A DNA stretch of 64,000 bases, taken from NCBI RefSeq assembly GCF_027158485.1, contig NZ_JAMKYJ010000001.1; one strand, given 5' to 3'. Shown here piece after piece: positions 29,123-38,202 of this stretch. Source of the DNA: Oxalobacter formigenes (GTDB lineage: Bacteria; Pseudomonadota; Gammaproteobacteria; Burkholderiales; Burkholderiaceae_D). Both the position numbers and the translations under genes were made by a program. A model generated the notes under the pieces. The model was not told the DNA's origin, made no database searches, and saw only the letters and a list, made by a program, of their open reading frames with translations. Positions within the stretch are counted from its first letter, which is position 1. Each line of letters starts with the position of its first letter.

Positions 29123-29820
29123 TCACTTTTGTCCTTTTCCGAGAGCATATAGCCCATCCCGCGCACTGTCCTGACCAGATTTTCCTGTCCCTTTAACGCT
29201 TTTCTCAACCGCAGGACATGCACGTCAACCGTTCTTTCCTCGATATCCAGCTGGTTGCTCCATACCTTGTCGAGCAACTGGCTGCGGGAAAAGACCCTGT
29301 CCGGGTTGGCCATCAGAAATTTCAAAAGCTTGAATTCGGAATTGCCCATCTCGACGTCACTGCCGTCAATATTGACCTGACAGCTTTCAGGGTCGAGCGT
29401 GACACTTCCCGCACGCAAAAGGCTTTTCGCCCTGTCCGGCACCTTTCGGCGCAACAGGGCATTGATGCGGGCGACCAGTTCCTTGGGAGAAAACGGCTTC
29501 GTGATATAGTCGTCCGCTCCCTGATCCAGACCGGCCACCTTGTCTTCCTCAAGTGTTTTGGCGGTCAGCATAATGACAGGCAGGGCTTTCATCTCGCGAT
29601 GTTCGCGAATCCGGGTCAACAGGCGCAAACCGGACAGATCCGGCAACATCCAGTCCAGAAGAACCACATCCGGACGAAAACGCTGCAAGGCCGTCCAGGC
29701 GTCGTTACCGGAAAAAACCGTTACCGGACGCCAGCCCGCGGATTTGACTGAAAAAGCGATCAACTCCGCAATCGCCGGTTCATCTTCCACTACCAGAATC
29801 GAAATCTCGTCACTTGCCAT
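29119..29820 (-). CDS. phoB: Phosphate regulon response regulator PhoB
   Basis: A 233-residue OmpR-family regulator. The receiver domain (residues 5-120) has acidic residues in VVEDEP, the phosphoacceptor Asp in LLDWMLPDLSG and the conserved Lys in ITKPFSPKEL. The winged-helix DNA-binding domain (about 135-230) ends in VRTVRGMGYML. Phosphorylated PhoB activates pst and other genes at Pho boxes. It lies 102 bases after phoU and directly before phoR. Confidence 0.96.
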   Translation of the reverse strand: MASDEISILVVEDEPAIAELIAFSVKSAGWRPVTVFSGNDAWTALQRFRPDVVLLDWMLPDLSGLRLLTRIREHREMKALPVIMLTAKTLEEDKVAGLDQGADDYITKPFSPKELVARINALLRRKVPDRAKSLLRAGSVTLDPESCQVNIDGSDVEMGNSEFKLLKFLMANPDRVFSRSQLLDKVWSNQLDIEERTVDVHVLRLRKALKGQENLVRTVRGMGYMLSEKDKSE

Positions 29821-29922
29821 TGAAAAAGCTTCCCGTTTTAAAATTTCTGTCAGTCGATGATTCCACCTGACCGGCTATTGCAAAAATTGCCGGAAAGACA
29901 AGAAACGCCAGACCCCTCCAGC

Positions 29923-30666
29923 TTATATCATCGTGCCCTGAAACTGCAATCGATAATCGGTATGACGGATATCTTCGCCGTCCACGACGTAAATCACGTA
30001 TTCCCCGATATTGGTCGCATGATCCCCGATGCGCTCAATCGCCTTGGCAGCCCAGAGAATGTCCAGACCGGCCGCAACCGTGCCCGGTTCCGCAGACATA
30101 TACTCGATCAGATCACGCATCATATCGTGAAATTCCCTGTCGATAACGGCATCCAGCGCCATCAGGGCGATAGCCTGTTCCCTGTCCATGCGGGCATAGG
30201 CGTCCAGCGCCTCACGCAACATCCGCCGCGCCGTTTGCGACATGCCTGCCAGCGTCTGGTAATGATGGGGCAGCAGCAGTTCACGCGAGCGGATATTTTT
30301 GGCCGAGCGTGCGATTTTCGTCGCTTCATCGCCAATTCTTTCCAGATCGGTAATGACCTTTCCCGTCGCCGTCACATTGCGCAAATCGTTGGCTGCGGGC
30401 TGCCGCCTGACGATCAGTTCCGTCAGGGAGTGATCCAGTTCCACTTCCTGTCTGTTGACCTTTTCATCACCTTTTATGACCCGGTCTGCCAGCACTTCGT
30501 CATCTTTTTCCAGCGCGATCATCGCGTCCCTGAACTGGTCTTCCACCAGACCGCCCATCAAAAGCACTTTGGAACGAATCCATTCCAGATCCTGATCGTA
30601 CTGTTTCGAAGAATGCATGCCCGACATCTGTTTTCCGTCCTGTTCCTTGTTATCCGTAAAATTCAT
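29923..30666 (-). CDS. phoU: Phosphate transport regulator PhoU
   Basis: A 247-residue cytoplasmic all-helical protein with the duplicated PhoU fold. Each half carries the metal-binding pattern: DLERIGDEATKIARSA in the first and AIERIGDHATNIGEYV in the second. It links the Pst transporter to PhoR and is needed to silence PhoR when phosphate is available. I place the start at the ATG at 30666, ten bases after pstB; a longer frame to 30771 would overlap pstB. The neighbours on both sides are pho genes. Confidence 0.95.
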   Translation of the reverse strand: MNFTDNKEQDGKQMSGMHSSKQYDQDLEWIRSKVLLMGGLVEDQFRDAMIALEKDDEVLADRVIKGDEKVNRQEVELDHSLTELIVRRQPAANDLRNVTATGKVITDLERIGDEATKIARSAKNIRSRELLLPHHYQTLAGMSQTARRMLREALDAYARMDREQAIALMALDAVIDREFHDMMRDLIEYMSAEPGTVAAGLDILWAAKAIERIGDHATNIGEYVIYVVDGEDIRHTDYRLQFQGTMI

Positions 30667-30676
30667 GGTTTTTCCC

Positions 30677-31549
30677 CTAGCCGAAACGTCCGGTAATGTA
30701 GTCCTGCGTTTCCTTCTTCTCTGGTCGCATGAAGATCTTGTTCGTTTCGCCGAATTCCACGAGTTCGCCAAGATACATGTAAGCGGTATAGTCGGAACAG
30801 CGTGCGCCCTGTTGCATGTTATGCGTCACGATCGCAATCGTGTACTCATCCTTCAGTTCGGCAATCAACTCTTCCACTTTCGCCGTCGAGATCGGGTCCA
30901 GCGCCGAAGTCGGCTCGTCCAGCAACAGCACTTCCGGCTTGACTGCCACGCAGCGGGCAATACACAAACGTTGCTGCTGTCCGCCGGACAGGCTCTGGCC
31001 GCTCTTGTGCAATTTGTCCTTCACTTCACCCCACAAGGCTGCCTTGTTCAACGCCCATTCGACCCGCTCGTCCATTTCCACACGGGAGAGGTCTTCGTAC
31101 AGGCGAACGCCAAAAGCGATATTTTCATAAATCGTCATCGGAAACGGCGTCGGCTTCTGGAAAACCATACCGACACGGGCACGCAGCATATTCACGTCCA
31201 CGTCGGAATCGAGAATGTTCTTTCCCTTGAACAGGATCTCGCCTTCCGCCCGCTGTTTCGGGTAGAGGTCGTACATCCGGTTCATCGTGCGCAAGAGCGT
31301 CGATTTGCCGCAGCCGGACGGTCCGATAAACGCCGTCACTTTCTTTTCGTGAATCGTCAGATCCACATTCTTCAGTCCCTGAAAATCGCCGTAATAAAAA
31401 TTCAGGTTCTTTATCTCGATGCTTTTCTTCACATCTTCCGTTTTCGTTTGCGAAGCGTCGTTCACCTCCGGGCGAGCCATCATTGCAATCGCCATGTCAT
31501 TTTCCACAGAGCCGCCTTTTTCATTTGTTCTGCCAGTTACACAATTCAT
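30677..31549 (-). CDS. pstB: Phosphate ABC transporter ATP-binding protein PstB
   Basis: A 290-residue ABC ATPase. Walker A is GPSGCGKSTLLR, the Q-loop is MVFQKPTPFPM, the signature is LSGGQQQRLCIAR, Walker B is VLLLDEPTSALD and the switch His is in IVTHNMQQ. It powers phosphate import through PstC/PstA. The start at 31549 has an AAGGA site six bases upstream. The first 40 residues extend beyond most PstB proteins, and an ATG further in is possible. It lies 28 bases after pstA. Confidence 0.95.
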   Translation of the reverse strand: MNCVTGRTNEKGGSVENDMAIAMMARPEVNDASQTKTEDVKKSIEIKNLNFYYGDFQGLKNVDLTIHEKKVTAFIGPSGCGKSTLLRTMNRMYDLYPKQRAEGEILFKGKNILDSDVDVNMLRARVGMVFQKPTPFPMTIYENIAFGVRLYEDLSRVEMDERVEWALNKAALWGEVKDKLHKSGQSLSGGQQQRLCIARCVAVKPEVLLLDEPTSALDPISTAKVEELIAELKDEYTIAIVTHNMQQGARCSDYTAYMYLGELVEFGETNKIFMRPEKKETQDYITGRFG

Positions 31550-31577
31550 ATCCATTCCTTCATTCGCCATCCGGCGA

Positions 31578-32438
31578 TCAACTTTCAGCCTTTTTGGCAA
31601 ACACGATACGCGAGAGGACATTCAGTCCCAGCACACCCAGCGTAATCAGAAACGCCCCGCCCCATGCCAGCTCGCGCCAGTTGTCGTAAGGGCTCATCGC
31701 AAACTGGTAAATCACGACCGGCAGGTTTGCCATCGGCGCATTCATGTTCGACGAGAAAAACTGGTTATTCAGGGCCGTGAAGAGCAAGGGAGCGGTTTCG
31801 CCTGAAATGCGCGCCACAGCAAGAAGCACACCGGTCAGTACCCCTGCCTTGACGGCTTTCAGACGAATACTTGTCGCCACTTTCCACTTGGGTGCACCGA
31901 GAGCGAAAGCCGCTTCACGCAAGGCTGGCGGAACCAGATTCAAAAAGTTGTCCGTCGTTCTCACCACCACCGGCAAGGCGATCAGCGACAGGGCAAAACT
32001 GCCTGCCCAGCCGGAAAAGTGCTTCACGTTCGCGACATAAATCGCGTAAATGAACAGGCCGATCACAATCGACGGGGCGGAGAGCATGATATCGACGGTA
32101 AAGCGGGTCACCTTGCCGAACCAGCTCGTTTCACCGTATTCCGCCAGATACATCCCCGCCATGATACCGACCGGCGTCGTAATCGCCGTCGTGGCGGCCA
32201 CCATCAATACCGTCCCGACAATCGCATTCCACAGACCGCCGCCATCTTCACCGGGCGGAGGCGTCGTTTCGGAAAAGAGTGCCCAGTTCAGTGCGCCTAC
32301 CCCATTGACGACCAGCGTATATAAAATCCAGACCAGAAAGGCGATCCCGAAAGCCATCGCACAAACGGACATCAGCATGCCCAGCCCGTGACGGAATTTG
32401 CGACGTCCAACAATCGTTTCAGTGCTTTTGCGTCTCAT
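31578..32438 (-). CDS. pstA: Phosphate ABC transporter permease PstA
   Basis: A 286-residue inner-membrane permease with six predicted membrane segments. The first is VCAMAFGIAFLVWILYTLVV, after a basic N-terminus with RRKS. The EAA-type coupling loop for PstB is AAFALGAPKWKVATSIRL (about residues 195-212). It forms the phosphate channel with PstC. Only one base separates its ATG from the pstC stop codon, so translation is coupled. Confidence 0.95.
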   Translation of the reverse strand: MRRKSTETIVGRRKFRHGLGMLMSVCAMAFGIAFLVWILYTLVVNGVGALNWALFSETTPPPGEDGGGLWNAIVGTVLMVAATTAITTPVGIMAGMYLAEYGETSWFGKVTRFTVDIMLSAPSIVIGLFIYAIYVANVKHFSGWAGSFALSLIALPVVVRTTDNFLNLVPPALREAAFALGAPKWKVATSIRLKAVKAGVLTGVLLAVARISGETAPLLFTALNNQFFSSNMNAPMANLPVVIYQFAMSPYDNWRELAWGGAFLITLGVLGLNVLSRIVFAKKAES

Positions 32439-32439
32439 C

Positions 32440-33471
32440 TTACAAACCCTCCTTCTTCGCCATCCGGGCCAGCATCAGTTTGGAAGCCGCCAGCACGATA
32501 AAGGTAATCACAAACAGGATCAGGCCGAGCGCGAACAGGGCCGAGATATGCAGCTCCGAACTCGCTTCGGCGAATTCATTCGCCAGCGTCGAGGCGATAC
32601 TGTTGCCCGGTGCGAAGAGCGACGAGGAAATCTTGTTGGCATTACCGATCACGAACGTGACCGCCATCGTCTCGCCAAGTGCACGACCCAGCCCCAGCAT
32701 GATCCCGCCGACCACGCCGTTACGGGTGTAATGCAGAACGATCCGTTTCATCACTTCCCAGCGGGTGCAGCCCAGCGCATAAGCCGATTCTTTCAGAACC
32801 GCAGGCACCGTCTCGAACACGTCGCGCATGACCGAAGAGATGAACGGGATGATCATGATCGCCAGAATGATGCCGGCGGTCAAAACACCGATCCCCATCA
32901 TCGGGCCGGTAAACAGCAGGTCCAGCCCGGGAATTTGTCCCAAGGTCGATTCCAGCAACGGCTGGACATGATCGGCGAAAAGAGGCGCCAGAACAAAGAG
33001 ACCCCACATACCGAAAATAATGCTTGGAATCCCTGCCAGCAGTTCAATCGCCGTGCCCATCGAACGGCGCAGCCAGACGGGACAGAGTTCCGTTAAAAAC
33101 AGGGCAATACCGAAACTGACCGGTACAGCGATCAGCAAGGCAATGAACGATGTCACCAGCGTGCCGAAAATCGCAATCGCCGCGCCGTACACATCGTTGA
33201 CCGGGTCCCATTCCACCGTCGTGATGAAGGCGAAACCGAATTCCTTAAAGGCAGGGATCGAGCTGTGAATCAGCGATACGAGGATTCCTGCCAACACCAT
33301 CAACACAAACAGGGCAAACAGAAACGTCACCCCGTGAAAAATGCCGTCCTGCCACTTCTGGCGGCGACTGATCGCTTTCATCCGTTCCGTGACGGACGCC
33401 ATCAGATTTTCTGTGCTATCCGCCTTGTTTGCGGAAGCTTCCTTATCCAGCACTGAAACCGGTACACTCAT
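32440..33471 (-). CDS. pstC: Phosphate ABC transporter permease PstC
   Basis: A 343-residue permease with six or more membrane segments. A soluble loop with FITTVEWDPVNDVYGAA, typical of PstC, comes before segment 2. The coupling loop is ESAYALGCTRWEVMKRIVL. The first 40 residues are cytoplasmic and longer than in the E. coli protein. It partners PstA and receives phosphate from PstS. It follows pstS after a gap of about 110 bases that holds a strong hairpin. Confidence 0.95.
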   Translation of the reverse strand: MSVPVSVLDKEASANKADSTENLMASVTERMKAISRRQKWQDGIFHGVTFLFALFVLMVLAGILVSLIHSSIPAFKEFGFAFITTVEWDPVNDVYGAAIAIFGTLVTSFIALLIAVPVSFGIALFLTELCPVWLRRSMGTAIELLAGIPSIIFGMWGLFVLAPLFADHVQPLLESTLGQIPGLDLLFTGPMMGIGVLTAGIILAIMIIPFISSVMRDVFETVPAVLKESAYALGCTRWEVMKRIVLHYTRNGVVGGIMLGLGRALGETMAVTFVIGNANKISSSLFAPGNSIASTLANEFAEASSELHISALFALGLILFVITFIVLAASKLMLARMAKKEGL

Positions 33472-33517
33472 CTGAATTCACCTGTTTTCATTTTTCCAAT
33501 CAACTTTTTGGTTGAAA

Positions 33518-33544
33518 GCCTGCTTTTCTTTTGGAAAAGCAGGC
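33518..33544 (-). terminator. pstS-pstC intergenic hairpin
   Basis: Perfect 11-bp stem GCCTGCTTTTC/GAAAAGCAGGC with a five-base loop. No long T-run follows, so it probably stabilises the pstS mRNA or attenuates transcription instead of fully stopping it. That would give more PstS than transporter, as is common in pst operons. Confidence 0.5.
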
Positions 33545-33583
33545 ACCAGTAAAACCAACATCAATTTCAAATTACCTGTTCAC

Positions 33584-34618
33584 TTATTTCCAGACAGCCT
33601 GACCGTTTGCACCCTTCAACTCGGTCTTCCAGGATTTTTCGATCATCTTCACGACTGGAGCAGGCAATGCGACGTAGTCCAGTTCAGTTGCCATCTTGCC
33701 GCCGTTTTTGAACGACCAGTTAAAGAACTTCAGCACTTCCGCACCCTTGGCAGGATCAGCCTGAACTTTCTGCATCAGGATGAACGATGCGCCCGTGATC
33801 GGCCAGCCGGACTGATTCGTCAGAATCACGCCATAACCCGGTGTCTTGCTCCAGGGCGCTTTTGCAGCAGCCTGTTTGAACGAAGCGTCGTTCGGAGTGA
33901 CGAACTTGCCGTTTTTACCCTTCAACTGGGTATAGGCAATATTGTTTTTCTTGGCATAAGCGTATTCGACGTAACCGATGGAACCCTTGATACGCTGAAC
34001 GTTGGCGGCAACGCCTTCGTTACCCTTGCCACCCACACCGGTCGGCCATTTGACCGCCGTACCGGAACCGACTTTCGATTTGAAATCAGGACTGACTTTG
34101 GAGAGATAATCCGTCCAGAGGAAAGACGTACCGGAACCGTCAGCGCGGTGTACGACCGTAATGGCAGAACCCGGCAGGGAGATGCCCGGATTCATCGACG
34201 TGATCTTGCCATCGTTCCATTTGGTGATCTTGCCCAGATAAATGTCGGCGAGAACGTCACCCGACATCTTCAACTGACCGGCCTTGACACCCGGCAGGTT
34301 CACGATAGGAACAACGCCACCTAAAATCGCAGGAAACTGGACCAGACCGGCCGCCTGCAATTCGGATGCTTTAAGCGGCATGTCGGAAGCGCCGAAATCG
34401 ACGGTTTTGGCCTTGATCTGCTTGATGCCACCGCCGGAACCGATCGCCTGATAATTCAGCTTCGAACCGGTAACCGATTTATAGGATTCGGCCCATTTTG
34501 CGTAAATCGGATAAGGGAAGGTCGCTCCGGCCCCCGTAATATCCGCTGCACAAACCGACGCAGAGACCATTGCCGATGCCGCTGCCATGATTAACTTGCC
34601 CGTAAAAGAGACTTTCAT
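33584..34618 (-). CDS. pstS: Periplasmic phosphate-binding protein PstS
   Basis: A 344-residue exported binding protein. The signal peptide (KLIMAAASAMVSASVCA) is followed by DITGAGATFPYPIYAKW, the N-terminal phosphate-binding loop. Other binding elements are GSGGGIKQI, DFGASDMPL and the RADGSGTSFLWTDYL loop. It captures phosphate in the periplasm and hands it to PstC/PstA. The ATG at 34618 has a GAGG site eight bases upstream and is preferred to the ATG two codons earlier. First gene of the operon. Confidence 0.95.
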   Translation of the reverse strand: MKVSFTGKLIMAAASAMVSASVCAADITGAGATFPYPIYAKWAESYKSVTGSKLNYQAIGSGGGIKQIKAKTVDFGASDMPLKASELQAAGLVQFPAILGGVVPIVNLPGVKAGQLKMSGDVLADIYLGKITKWNDGKITSMNPGISLPGSAITVVHRADGSGTSFLWTDYLSKVSPDFKSKVGSGTAVKWPTGVGGKGNEGVAANVQRIKGSIGYVEYAYAKKNNIAYTQLKGKNGKFVTPNDASFKQAAAKAPWSKTPGYGVILTNQSGWPITGASFILMQKVQADPAKGAEVLKFFNWSFKNGGKMATELDYVALPAPVVKMIEKSWKTELKGANGQAVWK

Positions 34619-34670
34619 ACACATCCTCGCTTTGTAAAAAAAATTGGGATAGGCACACTGTAAAAAACGA

Positions 34671-34700
34671 ATATGACAACTTTGTTACAAAAATGACGAA
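34671..34700 (-). promoter_or_regulatory. Possible Pho box upstream of pstS
   Basis: On the minus strand TCGTCAT and TTGTCAT stand 20 bases apart with GTAACAA between them, about 55-80 bp before pstS. The half-sites resemble CTGTCAT, but the spacing is 10 instead of 11 per unit. This position and the gene favour PhoB binding; the match is imperfect. Confidence 0.35.
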
Positions 34701-34791
34701 ATTCTGAAATCCTTGTCATAAACGGGAAAAACTTCCGTTTTCGTCCGTCACATAAAAAAACAGGAATCAGTTGCGGCAGGAAACATCAGGC

Positions 34792-34828
34792 TTGACGTTC
34801 ATTTTGTAACTATATACAGTTACAAAAT
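34792..34828 (+). promoter_or_regulatory. hicAB promoter and overlapping operator
   Basis: TTGACG (34792-34797), a 17-bp spacer and TACAGT (34815-34820) form a promoter whose start would fall at about 34827, the A of the hicA ATG. A perfect inverted repeat, ATTTTGTAACT and its complement (34801-34811/34818-34828, 6-bp centre), overlaps the -10 box and the ATG. It is the natural binding site for the ribbon-helix-helix domain of HicB. No ribosome site precedes hicA. Confidence 0.6.
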
Positions 34829-35072
34829 GAACCAACGCGAAAAACTGCTGGCGAAAGCGAAACGAACGCCCGACAAACTGTCGTTCGAGGAGCTGGAGAA
34901 ACTTTTGAAATCAAAAGGCTGGACATTCGCCCGCCAGAAGGGATCGCACCGGATCTGGATATCGCCGGAGAATGAACTCGTCCCCATTCAGTCTTTCGGC
35001 AAAACCGCCAAGTCCTATCAGGTCAGGCGAATATTGTTCATCATGGAACGGGAAGAAAAACCACAGGAATGA
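34827..35072 (+). CDS. hicA: HicA-family mRNA interferase toxin
   Basis: An 81-residue basic protein with the HicA double-stranded-RNA-binding-like fold. It has LSFEELEKLLKSKGWTFARQ, then KGSHRIW with the catalytic histidine, and a C-terminal strand/helix ending in RRILFIM. HicA cleaves mRNA in the cytoplasm and arrests translation; HicB neutralises it. It is slightly longer than the usual 60 residues, by an N-terminal extension. It is divergent from pstS, 82 bases before hicB, and its ATG lies inside the operator palindrome, so the transcript may be leaderless. Confidence 0.85.
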   Translation: MNQREKLLAKAKRTPDKLSFEELEKLLKSKGWTFARQKGSHRIWISPENELVPIQSFGKTAKSYQVRRILFIMEREEKPQE

Positions 35073-35153
35073 TCTTCAGCAGCAAACGAACAAGGATATC
35101 TTTTAAAATCACACGATTGACGCCTGAAAATCAGGGCGAGGGAGACACTCAAT

Positions 35154-35495
35154 ATGGATCAGCGTTTCGACGGTTTTTCCGTCAGTTTATATCTCGATGA
35201 CGAAGGCGCATGGCTCGCGCACTTTACCGAATTGCCCGACATCTCGGCTTTCGGGCAAACCCCCGAGGCTGCGCTGGCGGAACTTGCCATCGCATGGGAA
35301 GCCATGAAAGAAACGTATCGGGACAAAGGCATGACCATTCCCATCGCCCCCGCCAGAAAAAAATATTCCGGTTCGTTTAACGTCCGGATCGACAAATCCC
35401 TCCACCGTGCGCTTGCCATCGAAGCGGCGCGTGAAGGCGTTTCCTTAAATGCCATTGTGGCCAAGAAACTCTCAGAGTCCACCAAATTGCATTGA
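35154..35495 (+). CDS. hicB: HicB-family antitoxin
   Basis: A 113-residue antitoxin. The N-terminal half (FSVSLYLDDEGAWLAHFTELPDISAFG) is the degraded-RNase-H HicB fold that binds HicA. The C-terminal third (SGSFNVRIDKSLHRALAIEA then GVSLNAIVAKKL) is a ribbon-helix-helix DNA-binding domain that would bind the palindrome upstream of hicA. A GGGAG ribosome site precedes the ATG. Toxin-first gene order is typical of hicAB. Confidence 0.88.
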   Translation: MDQRFDGFSVSLYLDDEGAWLAHFTELPDISAFGQTPEAALAELAIAWEAMKETYRDKGMTIPIAPARKKYSGSFNVRIDKSLHRALAIEAAREGVSLNAIVAKKLSESTKLH

Positions 35496-35583
35496 CGGTC
35501 AATTATTTATACGACCGGCAAATTCGGTTAAACTGGCGGATTCATTGAGACATCCGTCCACTGACGGCAAAACCGGCAACACC

Positions 35584-36930
35584 ATGCAAAAGAAAGTATT
35601 CATCAAAACATTCGGCTGCCAGATGAACGAGTACGACTCGGGCAAAATGGCCGACCTTCTGGAAGTCACCGACGGTTATATCCGTACCGACAAGGCCGAA
35701 GAAGCCGACCTCATCCTGTTAAACACCTGTTCCGTGCGTGAAAAGGCACAGGAAAAAGTCTTTTCCGACCTTGGCCGTTTCAACAAAACACTGCGCAGGA
35801 AAAATCCGGATCTCATCATCGGGGTCTCCGGCTGTGTCGCCTCGCAGGAAGGTGAAGCGATCGTCAAACGCGCGCCCTACGTCAATATCGTCTTCGGCCC
35901 GCAAACCCTGCACCGCCTGCCGGACATGATCCATGAGTACGAAAAAACCGGCGACGCCCAAATCGACACCAGCTTTCCCGAAATCGAAAAATTCGATCAT
36001 CTGCCGCCTGCCCGGGTGGAAATGCCGACGGCCTACGTCTCCATCATGGAAGGCTGCAGCAAATTCTGCAGCTATTGCATCGTCCCCTATACCCGTGGCG
36101 CAGAAGTTTCCCGCCCGCTGGAAGACGTGCTCGTTGAAATCATCGGACTGGCCGAACAGGGCGTGAAAGAAATCACCCTGCTGGGCCAGAACGTCAATGC
36201 ATACCGTGGCGCAATGGCTGGCGGAGAAATCGCCGACTTCGCCCTTTTGATCGAAACCGTCGCCGACATCCCCGGTATCGAACGCATCCGCTTCGTCACC
36301 AGCCATCCGAAAGAATTCACCCAGCGACTGATCGACGTATACGAACGCGTACCGCAACTCGTCAGCCACCTGTACCTGCCGGCCCAGCACGGTTCCGACC
36401 GCATACTGGCGGCCATGAAGCGGGGCTACACCGTACTTGAATACAAATCCATCATCCGGCGGCTGAAAGCCATCCGGCCCGACCTGCTCGTCTCGAGCGA
36501 CTTCATCGTCGGCTTCCCCGGCGAAACCGATGCGGATTTCGACGCCATGATGAAGCTGATCGACGACATCGACTTCGACAACAGTTTTTCCTTTTTATAC
36601 AGTCCGCGTCCCGGAACGCCTGCCGCCGCCCTGCCGATCGACATTCCGCTGGATGTCCGCAAAGACCGCCTGCAACGCCTCCAGACCCGGATCGAGGAAC
36701 AGACGCGCCAGCACAACATGGCAATGGTCGGGAAAACCGAACGTGTCCTGATCGAAGGCCTGTCCCAGAGAAACCCGGGCCAGATTCAGGGCAGGACTGA
36801 AAACAACCGCGTCGTGCACATCCCCGGCGGCGACGATCCGAAACAGTGGATTGGCAAAATAATCGACGTCGACATCACCGAAACCCTTAACTTCGCGTTA
36901 CGCGGGATATTGACCGATGCCGGAAAATAA
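35584..36930 (+). CDS. miaB: tRNA-2-methylthio-N6-dimethylallyladenosine synthase MiaB
   Basis: A 448-residue radical-SAM methylthiotransferase that adds the 2-methylthio group to i6A37 of tRNAs. The N-terminal domain has the three auxiliary-cluster cysteines in FGCQMN, NTCSVRE and SGCVA. The radical-SAM cluster is CSKFCSYC, with YTRG after it. A TRAM domain ends the protein (about residues 380-445). The start is the ATG at 35584, giving MQKKVFIKTFGC as in other MiaB proteins; the frame is open further upstream but overlaps hicB. It begins the miaB-phoH-ybeY run. Confidence 0.96.
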   Translation: MQKKVFIKTFGCQMNEYDSGKMADLLEVTDGYIRTDKAEEADLILLNTCSVREKAQEKVFSDLGRFNKTLRRKNPDLIIGVSGCVASQEGEAIVKRAPYVNIVFGPQTLHRLPDMIHEYEKTGDAQIDTSFPEIEKFDHLPPARVEMPTAYVSIMEGCSKFCSYCIVPYTRGAEVSRPLEDVLVEIIGLAEQGVKEITLLGQNVNAYRGAMAGGEIADFALLIETVADIPGIERIRFVTSHPKEFTQRLIDVYERVPQLVSHLYLPAQHGSDRILAAMKRGYTVLEYKSIIRRLKAIRPDLLVSSDFIVGFPGETDADFDAMMKLIDDIDFDNSFSFLYSPRPGTPAAALPIDIPLDVRKDRLQRLQTRIEEQTRQHNMAMVGKTERVLIEGLSQRNPGQIQGRTENNRVVHIPGGDDPKQWIGKIIDVDITETLNFALRGILTDAGK

Positions 36931-37017
36931 GCTTTTTTTCAACGAGAAAAGACAAAACAAAAACGGTTTGCGAGCTTACAATAAAGACTATCCTTCACGT
37001 CAACAAACGGAGCGACT

Positions 37018-38202
37018 GTGAAAAGCAAAAACAAAGACAACCCCGATATCCTCTACTACACCCCTGAACCGGTCGACAACACCCGGCTCTCGAACCTGTG
37101 CGGAGCACTCGACGAAAACCTGCGCCAGATCTCGGCAGCGCTGGATATCGAAATCGCCCGTCGTGGCGGCAATTTCATCATCAGCGGCAAAAACGCCTCC
37201 CTTGGCCTGCAAGTCATCGAGGATTTCTATGCCGCTGCCGATAAACCCGTTTCGATCAACGACATCCAGCTCGCTCTCGTCGAACAGCGCGCGATCAACA
37301 ACAATCTCGCGGCTGGCGTGCCTGCCGCCGTACTGGTCGAATCCGAAATGACCAATCCGGTGCTGAAAACCCGTCGCAACGACTTGCGCGGCCGTACCCC
37401 CCGTCAGGTCGATTACCTGAAAGCCATTCTCGAACACGACATCACCTTCGGCATCGGCCCTGCCGGTACCGGCAAAACCTATCTTGCCGTGGCCTGCGCC
37501 GTCGATGCGATGGAACGTGACGCCGTCCAGCGCATCATCCTGACGCGCCCCGCCGTTGAAGCAGGTGAACGGCTGGGCTTTTTGCCGGGCGACCTTGCCC
37601 AGAAAGTCGATCCCTATCTGCGTCCGCTATACGACGCCTTATACGACCTCCTCGGTTTCGAACGTGTCCAGAAACTGTTCGAAAAACAGGCCATCGAAAT
37701 CGCTCCTCTTGCCTACATGCGTGGCCGTACCTTAAACCACGCGTTCGTCATTCTGGACGAAGCCCAGAACACGACGCCCGAACAGATGAAAATGTTTCTG
37801 ACCCGTATCGGTTTCGGCAGCAAGGCTGTCATCACCGGCGACGTGACCCAGATCGACTTGCAACGCAACCAGAAAAGCGGCCTGATCGATGCCCTGAACG
37901 TGCTGAAAAACGTGCGCGGCATATCCTTCTGCCAGTTCACCAGTGCCGACGTCGTGCGCCATCCGCTGGTCGCCCGCATCGTTGACGCTTACGAAAGCTC
38001 GGACAAGCGCAAGAATAACGACGAACGCATGAAAGAAGCTGAAATCGCCATTACCGAAGCCGTCAAGGCGGAGGAAGCCGCGAAAGCAGGCGAAACAAAA
38101 GCGAAAACGGCAGCAAAATCCGCAGAAGCCAAAGAAACGGCAAAGGCAAAAGAAACCGCTCCGGCCAAAAAGAAAGAAGCCGTGAAAGCAGAAAAGAAAT
38201 GA
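37018..38202 (+). CDS. ybeZ: PhoH-like ATPase (YbeZ)
   Basis: A 394-residue P-loop ATPase of the PhoH family. Walker A is GIGPAGTGKTYLA, Walker B/DEAQ is VILDEAQNTTPEQMKMFLTR, and TGDVTQIDL follows. Starts with GTG after an ACGGAG ribosome site. The conserved domain ends near residue 330. A tail of about 55 residues rich in Ala, Lys and Glu follows, which is unusual and probably disordered. Neighbouring ybeY overlaps by four bases, in line with the joint role of YbeZ and YbeY in ribosome quality control. Confidence 0.92.
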   Translation: MKSKNKDNPDILYYTPEPVDNTRLSNLCGALDENLRQISAALDIEIARRGGNFIISGKNASLGLQVIEDFYAAADKPVSINDIQLALVEQRAINNNLAAGVPAAVLVESEMTNPVLKTRRNDLRGRTPRQVDYLKAILEHDITFGIGPAGTGKTYLAVACAVDAMERDAVQRIILTRPAVEAGERLGFLPGDLAQKVDPYLRPLYDALYDLLGFERVQKLFEKQAIEIAPLAYMRGRTLNHAFVILDEAQNTTPEQMKMFLTRIGFGSKAVITGDVTQIDLQRNQKSGLIDALNVLKNVRGISFCQFTSADVVRHPLVARIVDAYESSDKRKNNDERMKEAEIAITEAVKAEEAAKAGETKAKTAAKSAEAKETAKAKETAPAKKKEAVKAEKK

